This document shows, in pieces, positions 19,063 through 27,526 of a stretch of DNA of 64,000 nucleotides. The DNA is from an uncultured Eubacteriales bacterium (GTDB taxonomy: Bacteria > Bacillota > Clostridia > Lachnospirales > Lachnospiraceae). The notes beneath the pieces are model-generated. The model worked only from the letters and a program-made list of their open reading frames with translations. It was not told the DNA's origin and ran no database searches. Where the stretch lies: positions 1-64,000 of the forward strand of contig UQCD01000011.1 in assembly GCA_900539455.1 (NCBI GenBank), given 5' to 3'. Positions within the stretch are counted from its first letter, which is position 1; every line of letters begins with the position of its first letter. A program made the translations under genes and the position numbers.

Positions 19063-19663
19063 TTTCTTTTCCTTCCTTTTTTACCGTATTAACAACAATG
19101 CCATATACACTAAGTATAGCAATGCCATAGCTTATTACAAGCTTAACGATTACATCCACCCTGTAGTCGGTCTGATTTTTAAAGTGATATTCATATAAAT
19201 CACTGGCTTCTTCAAAATCTACCTCTTTGTCGTAACTAGAGGAATATTCCTCCTGCACATTATAAATATTTGTAATTCTTTCAAGAGGATATATTAAAAG
19301 CAATGTTGCCGAGCATATTATAACCGTTGCAACAAGATTATGTCTTTTTGCAAAAGATGTGTACATTGCACATGGTATAGATACAAAAAGCACACTTTGA
19401 AATCTGATATAGTATCCCATTCTTCCAAGAAAATACCAAGCAAAAGAAACTATTGCCAAACCTAATATTGCCCCTATTATTCCTAGTGGAATATTCTGCT
19501 TGGAGTACTTTTCCTTATTTTCTTTTATCTTTCTTTGTTCCATTTGAATTGATGCACCATAGGTGTTATCACCATTTGGAGAAACAAAGTTTGTAGCTCC
19601 ACAGCTTGGACAATACATTGCAATATCATTCACTCTACTGCCACAGCACTTACACTGTTTCAT
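19007..19663 (-). CDS. Zinc-ribbon membrane protein of unknown function
   Basis: This 218-residue protein begins with CKCCGSRVND...YCPSCGA, a four-cysteine zinc ribbon (residues 4-22), then a polar linker. Three or four hydrophobic segments follow: about 62-80, 88-105, 108-126 and 175-195. The C-terminal tail is acidic and short. AGGAGGAAGGT precedes the ATG. Its 3' end overlaps mutS by 56 bases. The layout resembles zinc-ribbon membrane proteins of Firmicutes that may act as sensors or scaffolds; no function can be assigned. It pairs with the next upstream gene, which also begins with a zinc ribbon. Confidence 0.8.
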   Translation of the reverse strand: MKQCKCCGSRVNDIAMYCPSCGATNFVSPNGDNTYGASIQMEQRKIKENKEKYSKQNIPLGIIGAILGLAIVSFAWYFLGRMGYYIRFQSVLFVSIPCAMYTSFAKRHNLVATVIICSATLLLIYPLERITNIYNVQEEYSSSYDKEVDFEEASDLYEYHFKNQTDYRVDVIVKLVISYGIAILSVYGIVVNTVKKEGKENEPAITNDAAIYANQGGI

Positions 19664-19678
19664 ACCTTCCTCCTTATA

Positions 19679-20101
19679 CTAAAGCAATCTTAAAACCAAA
19701 CAAACCACACCTGCAATTACTGCTAATATAAGTATGGTTAAAACAATCTTTAAACCTGGATTTTTCTTTTTTTGCTTACTTACAGCATTTTTCATATGTT
19801 CTGGCATCTGTCCGCCAATATTTTCTGTATAATGAATAGGCTCTGACAAATACTTATTTCTACTTTGTTTTATGTATATATTGGGGTCATACTTGTCATT
19901 CTGCAAAAAAGTATTATTGTAATCATAATAATTTTCTCCTTTGCTTGCAAAAACCTCTCTTGGATCTCTCTTATCATGAGTAAACTCAGACTTTGCAGCC
20001 TTTGGCTCAACCTTTTCATCACTTGCAGATGCTACTGCACCACAGCTAAGACAAAACTTGTCTCCTTCCTTCAATGTGGCTCCACAAAACTTACAGTACA
20101 T
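19679..20101 (-). CDS. Tail-anchored zinc-ribbon protein of unknown function
   Basis: This 140-residue protein begins MYCKFCGATLKEGDKFCLSCGA, a CxxC...CxxC zinc ribbon. A long polar, probably disordered region (25-115) rich in Asp, Lys, Asn and Tyr follows. A single C-terminal hydrophobic segment (about 118-138) has almost nothing beyond it, so it is likely tail-anchored with the ribbon in the cytoplasm. GGATGG precedes the ATG. It lies 15 bases before the other zinc-ribbon gene and 24 after the SulP transporter gene. Function is unknown. Confidence 0.8.
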   Translation of the reverse strand: MYCKFCGATLKEGDKFCLSCGAVASASDEKVEPKAAKSEFTHDKRDPREVFASKGENYYDYNNTFLQNDKYDPNIYIKQSRNKYLSEPIHYTENIGGQMPEHMKNAVSKQKKKNPGLKIVLTILILAVIAGVVCLVLRLL

Positions 20102-20125
20102 AACTCAAACCATCCTTTCAAAGAA

Positions 20126-21868
20126 CTATTCAAAATTCTTTTTCTTTTTTCTGTCTAAATGGAATTCCTTCTCTAATTGATTTGCTCTCGCTAAGGCTTC
20201 ATCAATATTCTTACAGAAATTATCTTCACCTATCTTGTCAACAAATTCATCTTTTTTCATTACTGCCATAGGCTGCTCATTTACATGTGAGAATATTAAT
20301 TTTATGTTGTTTTTGACACAGGTACTATATATCATTTCTAAGGTGTGCATTGCTGTTGCATCCATTGCAGGAACACTCCTCATTCTAAGAATTACTATAT
20401 CTGCATCTGTATCGTGAACAATTTCATTAAGCTTATCCGATGCTCCAAAGAATAATGGCCCTGTTACCTCGAATACAAGTGTATGTCTAGGTACTGACTT
20501 TAAGTTAATATTGTCAGAATCCTTATCCTCATCGTAGCTGTCATTTTCCTTGTTTATTCTATCATAATCATCTATATATTGCCACTCTTTCATTTCTGTT
20601 ACATCAGCCATTCTCTTCATAAATAAGATTGCTGCTAAAACAAGACCTACACCAATAGCTACAACTAAATCGAAAACAACTGTTAAAACAAAGGTGGTAA
20701 CAAGTACAAGTATATCACTTTTTGGCGCGTGCTTTATTGTATCTGCAACACTTCTCCAGCCACTCATATTATAGGCAACTACAAACAGAATTGCTGCTAT
20801 AGTTGGCATTGGAATAAGCTTTGCATATGGCATAAGCACAACTAAGATTAAACCTAAGCACACTGCGTGTACCATACCTGCAACTGGTGTTCTACCACCG
20901 TTTTTAATATTTGCAGCAGTTCTTGCAATAGCACCTGTAGCCGGAATACCGCCGAAAAGTGCTGAAGCAACATTACCTGTTCCCTGTGCAATAAGCTCCA
21001 TATTTGAACGGTGTCTTGAACCAATCATACCATCTGCAACCACTGCTGAAAGCAGTGATTCTATAGCTGCTAAAATAGCAATAGTAAAGGCATCTGGTAA
21101 TAAATCCCTAACCATTGTAAAGGATACCTTTGGTATTGAAAAGTGTGGTAAATCTCTTGTAATAGTATACAAATCTCCGATAGTATTAACCTTTAAATTA
21201 TCATTGACCGCACTGTTTAAGAAATAAACTCCTAAGGCTGCAACTATTACTGCAATAAGTGATGCTGGAATAGTTTTATTTATGTACGGCCATACAATTA
21301 AAATTGCAAGGGAAACAAGTCCTACAATAAGTGCCATATAATTAAAGGTATCAAAACAGCTAAACAAAGCTTTAAGCTTGTCTATTGTTTCAATAGTTGC
21401 ACCCTCATATGCTTTTGTACTTACTCCCAAGAAGTCCTTAAGCTGTCCTACAAGTATTGTAACTGCTATACCTGCTGTAAATCCAGTAGTTATTGTGTAT
21501 GGTATAAATTTAATCAAACTACCAAATCTGCAAAATCCCATAATTATAAGCAGGATACCTGCCATAATTGTTGCTACAACAAGTCCGTCCATTCCATTTT
21601 TAGCAACTATACCTGCTACAATAGTGGCAAAAGCCGCTGTTGGTCCTGCTATCTGTACTCTACTTCCACCTAAAAGTGAAATAACAAAGCCTGCTACAAT
21701 AGCTGTATATATACCAGCCTGTGGCTCTACTCCCGATGCAATAGCCAATGCTATTGACAATGGTAACGCAATAATTGCAACGATTATACCTGCAATTAAG
21801 TCTTTAATAAACTGTGCTTTTGTGTATGTTTTCATATTTGAAAACAACATAGGTTTCAACTTATCCAT
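20126..21868 (-). CDS. SulP-family anion transporter with STAS domain
   Basis: This 580-residue transporter belongs to the SLC26A/SulP family, whose members carry sulfate, bicarbonate or other anions. The N-terminal 420 residues form about 12-14 membrane segments, with family motifs ALPLSIALAIASGVEPQAGIY, QIAGPTAAFATIVAG and ATGAIARTAANIKNGGRTP. Residues about 460-560 form a cytoplasmic STAS domain (TLVFEVTGPLFFGASDK...LRMRSVPAMDATAMH). The substrate cannot be read from sequence. Its position between miaB and the zinc-ribbon pair splits the usual miaB-mutS-mutL-miaA order. Confidence 0.93.
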   Translation of the reverse strand: MDKLKPMLFSNMKTYTKAQFIKDLIAGIIVAIIALPLSIALAIASGVEPQAGIYTAIVAGFVISLLGGSRVQIAGPTAAFATIVAGIVAKNGMDGLVVATIMAGILLIIMGFCRFGSLIKFIPYTITTGFTAGIAVTILVGQLKDFLGVSTKAYEGATIETIDKLKALFSCFDTFNYMALIVGLVSLAILIVWPYINKTIPASLIAVIVAALGVYFLNSAVNDNLKVNTIGDLYTITRDLPHFSIPKVSFTMVRDLLPDAFTIAILAAIESLLSAVVADGMIGSRHRSNMELIAQGTGNVASALFGGIPATGAIARTAANIKNGGRTPVAGMVHAVCLGLILVVLMPYAKLIPMPTIAAILFVVAYNMSGWRSVADTIKHAPKSDILVLVTTFVLTVVFDLVVAIGVGLVLAAILFMKRMADVTEMKEWQYIDDYDRINKENDSYDEDKDSDNINLKSVPRHTLVFEVTGPLFFGASDKLNEIVHDTDADIVILRMRSVPAMDATAMHTLEMIYSTCVKNNIKLIFSHVNEQPMAVMKKDEFVDKIGEDNFCKNIDEALARANQLEKEFHLDRKKKKNFE

Positions 21869-21892
21869 TTTTGTTCCTCTTTTTTTAGATAT

Positions 21893-23353
21893 TTACTGGG
21901 CTAATGTTCCCATAAAATAAAATCCCTTGGCTTCATCTAAATGTACATTGACAATTTTACCTAAAAGGCTCTCCTCACCTTTAAAATGTACTATTAAATT
22001 GCTACCTAAACGACCTGTCATATACCCTTCAATATGGTCGTTTTTCTCCTCTACAAGAACCTCCATTGTTTTACCTTCAAATCTCTTTATATTTTCACAG
22101 GAAATTTTTTGAACCTCCTCGAGAAGCCGGTTAAATCTATCCTTTACTACCTCCTTGGAAACCTGTTCCTCCATAGCTGCTGCTGGTGTGCCAGTTCTCT
22201 TTGAGTAGATAAATGTAAATGCACTATCATATCTGACCTTTTTAACAACCTCAAGTGTTTCTAAAAAGTCCTCCTCTGTTTCCCCTGGAAATCCCACTAT
22301 AATATCAGTAGTAAGGGAAATATCAGGCATTGCTTTTTTGATTTTTTCTACTAATTCCAAGTAATGCTCCTTTGTATATTTTCGGTTCATTACCTTAAGT
22401 ATTCTATTGCTTCCTGCCTGTACCGGAAGGTGTAACTGTCTGCATATTTTCTTAGATTTTGCCATTACCTCTATTAATTCATCAGATAAATCCTTTGGAT
22501 GTGATGTCATAAATCTAATTCTCTGTAAGCCTTCTATTTTCTCAACCTGTTCGAGCAACTGAGCAAAAGTAACTGGTTCTTCAAGGTTTTTGCCATAGGA
22601 ATTAACATTTTGTCCTAAAAGCATAATCTCCACAACTCCGTCTGCCACCAGATTTTTAATTTCAGCAATGATATCCTCTGGTTTTCTGCTTCTTTCTCTT
22701 CCTCTAACATATGGAACTATACAATAGCTGCAAAAATTATTACAGCCAAACATAATATTTACTCCTGACTTAAAGCTAAACTTTCTTTCTATTGGCAGCT
22801 CCTCTATGATTTCGTCTGTATCCTTCCAAATATCAACTATCATAGAGTCTTGTGTAAGCCTTGTATATAAAAGCTCTGCAAATTTGAATATATTGTGGGT
22901 ACCAAATACAATATCAACAAACTTGTAATTTTTTCTTATTGTTTCAACAACATGCTGCTCCTGCATCATACAGCCACAAAGACCTATCATCATATTAGGA
23001 TTTTTCTTTTTGTAATTTTTTAATAGTCCTAAATGACCATATACCTTTAAATTTGCATTTTCTCTTACTGTACAGGTATTATAAAGCACAAAATCTGCCT
23101 TTTCATTCTCTGTTTCTTCATAACCTATTATCTTTAAAATACCAATTAATTTTTCAGAATCCCTTGCATTCATCTGACAACCGAAAGTATTCACACAGGC
23201 TGTCAGCTTTCTGCCTATTTCTTTCTCTTTTGAAAGCACCCATTCCTTACATTTAGCCATATAATAATATTGCTTGTTAATTTCCTCTTTTGGAATATCT
23301 CCATGAATATTAATTTTGCTTACAGCCTCTTTAATTTCGTCGTAGTTATTCAC
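21893..23353 (-). CDS. miaB: tRNA-2-methylthio-N6-dimethylallyladenosine synthase
   Basis: MiaB is a radical SAM methylthiotransferase that acts on i6A37 in tRNA, the product of MiaA. The 486-residue protein has an extra N-terminal 45 residues. The UPF0004 domain follows with its three cysteines (NTFGCQMNARDSEK, YNTCTVRE, GLCGC). The radical SAM motif is FGCNNFCSYCIVPYVRG, and a TRAM domain lies at the C-terminus (about 425-485). The start codon is GTG (23351-23353) behind AGGAG. It lies 14 bases after proA. Confidence 0.97.
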   Translation of the reverse strand: MNNYDEIKEAVSKINIHGDIPKEEINKQYYYMAKCKEWVLSKEKEIGRKLTACVNTFGCQMNARDSEKLIGILKIIGYEETENEKADFVLYNTCTVRENANLKVYGHLGLLKNYKKKNPNMMIGLCGCMMQEQHVVETIRKNYKFVDIVFGTHNIFKFAELLYTRLTQDSMIVDIWKDTDEIIEELPIERKFSFKSGVNIMFGCNNFCSYCIVPYVRGRERSRKPEDIIAEIKNLVADGVVEIMLLGQNVNSYGKNLEEPVTFAQLLEQVEKIEGLQRIRFMTSHPKDLSDELIEVMAKSKKICRQLHLPVQAGSNRILKVMNRKYTKEHYLELVEKIKKAMPDISLTTDIIVGFPGETEEDFLETLEVVKKVRYDSAFTFIYSKRTGTPAAAMEEQVSKEVVKDRFNRLLEEVQKISCENIKRFEGKTMEVLVEEKNDHIEGYMTGRLGSNLIVHFKGEESLLGKIVNVHLDEAKGFYFMGTLAQ

Positions 23354-23367
23354 TTTTTTTCTCCTAG

Positions 23368-24618
23368 CTATCTAATTTGTCCATTTCCATATATAATATA
23401 TTTTGATGTGCATAATTCTTTAAGCCCCATAGGGCCTCTTGCATGAAGCTTCTGAGTGCTTATTCCGATTTCTGCTCCAAAACCAAATTCGTTTCCGTCT
23501 GTAAATCTGGTAGAAGCATTTACATAAACACAAGCTGCATCAATTTCATCTAAAAACTTATTCGCGTTATTGTAGTCATTTGTAACAATAGTTTCACTAT
23601 GCTTTGTATTATGCTCATTTATATGCTCTATTGCACTATCTATATTATCAACTATTTTTACTGAAATAATATAATCTAAATATTCTTTATAGAAGTCCTC
23701 ATCGTTTGCAGCCTCTATATCTCTGCAGATTTTTCTAGACTCTTCATCACCCCTTATTTCTACACCTTTTTCCTTTAGGGCTTCTACTGCCTTAGGCAAA
23801 AAGGCAGCGGCGATGTTTTTATGTACTACTAAGGATTCGCAGGCATTACACACGCCTATCCTTTGCGTTTTAGCATTTATAAGAATATTTACTGCCATAT
23901 CTATATCTGCACTTTCATCAACAAATATATGACAATTTCCTGTACCAGTTTCAATAACTGGTATCGTACTATTTTCTACTGTGGCTGCTATAAGACCAGC
24001 ACTTCCTCTTGGAATTAATAAATCTACATACTTGTTCATTTTCATAAATTTTCTGGTAGTTTCTCTATCTGTTGAGTCAATAAGCTGAACAAAATCCGGA
24101 TTATAGGCAGCCTCCTCTAAAGCCTTCCTAATTACCTTTACAATAGCAATATTGGAATAAATAGAATCACTTCCACCCTTTAATATTACAGCATTGCTGG
24201 TTTTAAAGCACAAAGCAAAGGCATCTGAGGTAACATTTGGTCTGGCTTCATAAATAATACCAATAACTCCCATTGGTACTCTTCTTTTTCCAATAACCAT
24301 ACCATTTGGACGCTTTGACATTTCAGTAACCTCTCCAATAGGGTCTTCTAACATAGCTACATTAACTACACCGTCAGCCATTGCCTGTATTCTTTCTTCA
24401 TTAAGTAAGAGTCTGTCCTGAAGGCTCTTTGGCATATTATTGGCAATAGCATTTTCCATATCCCTTTTATTTGCTTCAATAATTAAGTCTTTATTTGAAA
24501 CTAAAGCCTCTGCCACCTTTCTTAAAAGCTGATTTTTTTCATTGGTATTAAGCTTTGCAAGCTGCTTTGCTGCAGCCTTGCTGTTTTCTCCTAATTTTAT
24601 TAAATCAAATTCGCTCAT
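23368..24618 (-). CDS. proA: Gamma-glutamyl phosphate reductase
   Basis: ProA reduces glutamyl 5-phosphate to glutamate semialdehyde in proline synthesis. From the ATG at 24616-24618, behind AAAGGAG, the product has about 416 residues, the usual length. An upstream ATG at 24639 would overlap the preceding gene and is less likely. The catalytic cysteine lies in TQRIGVCNACESLV, preceded by VIETGTGNCHIFVDESAD; the cofactor region includes AVILKGGSDS. The kinase proB lies upstream, with three genes between them. Confidence 0.97.
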   Translation of the reverse strand: MSEFDLIKLGENSKAAAKQLAKLNTNEKNQLLRKVAEALVSNKDLIIEANKRDMENAIANNMPKSLQDRLLLNEERIQAMADGVVNVAMLEDPIGEVTEMSKRPNGMVIGKRRVPMGVIGIIYEARPNVTSDAFALCFKTSNAVILKGGSDSIYSNIAIVKVIRKALEEAAYNPDFVQLIDSTDRETTRKFMKMNKYVDLLIPRGSAGLIAATVENSTIPVIETGTGNCHIFVDESADIDMAVNILINAKTQRIGVCNACESLVVHKNIAAAFLPKAVEALKEKGVEIRGDEESRKICRDIEAANDEDFYKEYLDYIISVKIVDNIDSAIEHINEHNTKHSETIVTNDYNNANKFLDEIDAACVYVNASTRFTDGNEFGFGAEIGISTQKLHARGPMGLKELCTSKYIIYGNGQIR

Positions 24619-24629
24619 AAATTCTCCTT

Positions 24630-25193
24630 TTATTGCCATATCTTCTTTTCAGTAACAATATAATCCATTTTTATATCATTTTCTTCTACATTGTCAATAT
24701 TAAAGCATTGTTTTTCAAAAGCAATACCTATTTTCATATAGGGTGGCTTATTGATTAAATATGTATCATAAAAGCCTCCTCCATATCCTACTCTGTTTAA
24801 TTTTTTATCAAAGGCTACCATAGGCACTATCATAACTGCCTCCTTTGATATTTCATCAACACTTGTTTTCGGTAATGGCTCTAAAATGCCTCTGTAGCCC
24901 TTTACTAATTCCTTTGTAGAATTAACCCTGTAAAAGGACATTTCTCTATTTTTACTTAAAACCTTAGGATAGGCTATAACATTTCCTTTTTTCATGAAAA
25001 AATCTGCTATTTTAAAGGTTTCTGCTTCATTGTTATAGCTGGCATATATAAATACAGGTCTTTCGCCTATAAGCTCAGCCACCTTACCCATAGTAACTCT
25101 TTTAAAAATTTCTTCATTCATTTCCTCAAGAGAATTTCTATCTAAGCTGTTTCTTAACATACTAACAGTTTTTCTTATTTCTGTTTTTGTCAT
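24630..25193 (-). CDS. 5-formyltetrahydrofolate cyclo-ligase
   Basis: This 187-residue protein converts 5-formyl-THF to 5,10-methenyl-THF with ATP. Motifs include the N-terminal KTEIRKTVSMLRNSLDR, FIYASYNNEAET, and the C-terminal MVPMVAFDKKLNRVGYGGGFYDTYL, whose GYGGGFYD is diagnostic for the family. It overlaps the preceding DUF896 gene by four bases (ATGA) and lies 11 bases ahead of proA. The family symbol is fau or ygfA in some species. Confidence 0.94.
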   Translation of the reverse strand: MTKTEIRKTVSMLRNSLDRNSLEEMNEEIFKRVTMGKVAELIGERPVFIYASYNNEAETFKIADFFMKKGNVIAYPKVLSKNREMSFYRVNSTKELVKGYRGILEPLPKTSVDEISKEAVMIVPMVAFDKKLNRVGYGGGFYDTYLINKPPYMKIGIAFEKQCFNIDNVEENDIKMDYIVTEKKIWQ

Positions 25194-25402
25194 TTCTTTT
25201 TAGCTCTATCCTTTACATTTTCAATAGTACCGTCAGGATATTGAATTTTCATTTTATCTAATGTTCCTCGTAAATTGTTGTGAAATGCTGCCACATATTC
25301 ATTACGAAGTCTTGTCTGTTCTTCCTTTTCTTCCTCTGTCAATCCAACTGTCTTAGATTTTCTATATAATTCATTAATTCTGTCAATATTTAAGTCTGGC
25401 AT
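25190..25402 (-). CDS. DUF896 (YnzC-like) small protein
   Basis: This 70-residue protein has a helical hairpin with INELYRKSKTVGLTEEEKEEQ followed by LRNEYVAAFHNNLRGTLDKM. Both segments are characteristic of DUF896, known from Bacillus YnzC, a small cytosolic protein. A role is not established. ATGA overlap couples it to the folate cyclo-ligase gene, and it lies three bases after the upstream hypothetical gene. Confidence 0.93.
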   Translation of the reverse strand: MPDLNIDRINELYRKSKTVGLTEEEKEEQTRLRNEYVAAFHNNLRGTLDKMKIQYPDGTIENVKDRAKKK

Positions 25403-25405
25403 TGT

Positions 25406-26599
25406 TTATCCTTTCTTGGTCAATATATATGTTTTTCCAAATCCGTCTGTAATACAACCAATAAATTTTCCTTTTTCGCTATGTACTAACGATAAACCAG
25501 GATATTTGTATACGCTGATGTATTCTCTATTTTTACCGAACAAACCTTTTTTTATGCTGCTTCCAATAATTGTATCATTTACAGCATATTCAAATTTTCC
25601 ATGATTATTAAATATAAAATCTGTTTTCTTATCTAATATATTATAAAATTCTATACCCTGCGCAGTATCCACCATAATATACGGCTTTTTATTAAATATA
25701 ATAGTATTAGCTAATTTTATTTCTTCGCTTTCTGATTTGTTAATACAAACATACTTTTTCTTTTCTGTATAATTGTAATATACGACTGTTTCTTCCTTTT
25801 GCTCAAAGTTGTACTTTGAATAAATAAGATAATCTCCCTTAACCTTAAAATAAGGAATAGTATCTGTATAAAAGGCTTGGTCGATTGTATTCATAACTAT
25901 ATTTGTTTTTGATATTATTATATCTGAAACTAATTGTCCTAAATTTACAAAACTTATGCTTTCTACTGATACCTCTTCCTTTTCTAAAAGTCTGTATCTG
26001 TCCTCCTTTAAAAGAGAATAGCCAGTCTTTAAAACACAGACATTTCCACTTATAAGCTTTATATCTGCTATTCCATTTGAATTAAGATTTTCGTCAACAA
26101 TTTTTATTGTTTCCTGCTGTAAAATATTGTACATGCTCAATTCAAAATCTAAGTATCCCTCATAGCTTTCAGTAAGATTTCTTCTTAAAATCTCATTTTG
26201 TATAAGAAGATAATATTCGTTTAATACATAAATTCTTGTTTTCTGATAATTTTTATATTTTTCAAATTTATCAGTAATAGTATAGATATTTTTACAATTT
26301 TTCTCTTTTATGGAATATCTGAAAATTCTAATTTCTATGTTTTCCTCATCTAAGTGAAAATTTGAAAAATATACAAACTCTGAAAATCTGTTTATATCCT
26401 TTATTTTAACAATATTAAGCTTAGGAATATTTGGTGCAAGCTCAACCTTTGTATTTGTTTCCAGATTATACATAAAGTATTTCTGATAAGTATAATCCTC
26501 AAGCTTTTCCTCTGTTTCCTCAATAAGCAGAACACATTGGTTAGACAAAACCACACCATTAACACCCTCTGCGTTTTTTACTATTCTTAAACTGTTCAT
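25406..26599 (-). CDS. Hypothetical protein, possibly beta-propeller-like
   Basis: This 397-residue protein has no signal peptide or membrane segment and no motif that I recognise. It is rich in short alternating hydrophobic strands with repeated patterns such as NLETNTKVEL, ILQQETIKIV and NYTEKKKYVC, each of the form polar turn plus strand. This would fit a beta-propeller or similar all-beta fold, but that is inference. It overlaps proB by four bases (ATGA) and precedes DUF896 by three, so it is firmly inside the proline operon. Confidence 0.75.
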   Translation of the reverse strand: MNSLRIVKNAEGVNGVVLSNQCVLLIEETEEKLEDYTYQKYFMYNLETNTKVELAPNIPKLNIVKIKDINRFSEFVYFSNFHLDEENIEIRIFRYSIKEKNCKNIYTITDKFEKYKNYQKTRIYVLNEYYLLIQNEILRRNLTESYEGYLDFELSMYNILQQETIKIVDENLNSNGIADIKLISGNVCVLKTGYSLLKEDRYRLLEKEEVSVESISFVNLGQLVSDIIISKTNIVMNTIDQAFYTDTIPYFKVKGDYLIYSKYNFEQKEETVVYYNYTEKKKYVCINKSESEEIKLANTIIFNKKPYIMVDTAQGIEFYNILDKKTDFIFNNHGKFEYAVNDTIIGSSIKKGLFGKNREYISVYKYPGLSLVHSEKGKFIGCITDGFGKTYILTKKG

Positions 26600-27426
26600 A
26601 ATACCTCTGCAAGATTAAATTTATCATCCTTATTTGCAACAAATAAAGTACCCACATCTTCACCATTAATTATTCTTTCAATATTTAAAATATCATCACC
26701 ATTGGCAATTACCATATCTGCTCCAGCTTTTGTAGCAATTTTTGCAGCTCCAATTTTAGCGCTCATGCCACCTGTGCCAACATCTGAGGAGCTTGTATTT
26801 TTTCCCATACTTTCCAGCTTTTCATCAATACATTCAACCTCTTTTATAAGCTTGGCTGATTTGTTTGTATTTGGGTCATCAGTAAATAATCCGTCAATAT
26901 CTGATAATAAAATAAGTAAATCTGCACTTACTAAGGTTGCAACTATAGCAGATAATCTGTCATTATCTCCAAACTGGATTTCGTAGGTAGAAACTGTATC
27001 ATTTTCATTAACAACAGGTATAACACCAAAGCTTAATAACTGATTAAAGGTGTTTATCGCATTAGTTTTATTAGGCTCATTAATCATTGTAACCTTTGTC
27101 ATTAATACCTGAGCTGCCACCTGATTATATTCACTAAAGAGCTTTTGATACATCATCATAAGCTGTGCTTGTCCTATTGCAGCACACGCCTGCTTTTCCG
27201 GAATTGATAATGTTTTTTCAAGTCCTATTTTCTTTCTTCCAACAGCTATAGCTCCTGAAGAAACAAGTACAACATCTTTCCCTGTATTTCTAAGATTTGT
27301 AAGAACTCTTACTAATTTTTCAAGTTTTGACAAATCTAAATAACCAGTATTTTTATGTACTAAAGATGATGAACCGATTTTTACAACTATTCTGTTTTTA
27401 TCCTTTAATGAATCTCTATAATTCAT
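26596..27426 (-). CDS. proB: Glutamate 5-kinase (short form, no PUA domain)
   Basis: ProB phosphorylates glutamate as the first step of proline synthesis. The 276 residues cover only the amino-acid kinase domain, with KIGSSSLVHK, VSSGAIAVGRKKIG, ENDTVSTYEIQFGDND and SDVGTGGMSAKIGAAKIA. The C-terminal PUA domain present in the E. coli enzyme is absent, as in several Gram-positive ProB proteins. A promoter lies just upstream, and the gene heads an operon ending with proA. GAAGGAAGG precedes the ATG. Confidence 0.95.
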   Translation of the reverse strand: MNYRDSLKDKNRIVVKIGSSSLVHKNTGYLDLSKLEKLVRVLTNLRNTGKDVVLVSSGAIAVGRKKIGLEKTLSIPEKQACAAIGQAQLMMMYQKLFSEYNQVAAQVLMTKVTMINEPNKTNAINTFNQLLSFGVIPVVNENDTVSTYEIQFGDNDRLSAIVATLVSADLLILLSDIDGLFTDDPNTNKSAKLIKEVECIDEKLESMGKNTSSSDVGTGGMSAKIGAAKIATKAGADMVIANGDDILNIERIINGEDVGTLFVANKDDKFNLAEVL

Positions 27427-27470
27427 CTCATTATCCTTCCTTCTATGTGTAATAATGCTCTAACTTATCA

Positions 27471-27499
27471 AGTATATCACAATTACAGTCATTCGTCAC
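27471..27499 (-). promoter_or_regulatory. Probable promoter of the proB operon
   Basis: On the minus strand GTGACG (27494-27499), a 17-base spacer and TATACT (27471-27476) lie about 45 bases ahead of the proB start. The -35 match is only partial. Confidence 0.45.
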
Positions 27500-27526
27500 T
27501 AATCAATTATTATTGAATTTAATCTA

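Noticed and set aside
21378..21920. Plus-strand frame of 180 residues antisense to the SulP gene
   Set aside because: It is a composition-driven shadow of a clear membrane transporter gene.
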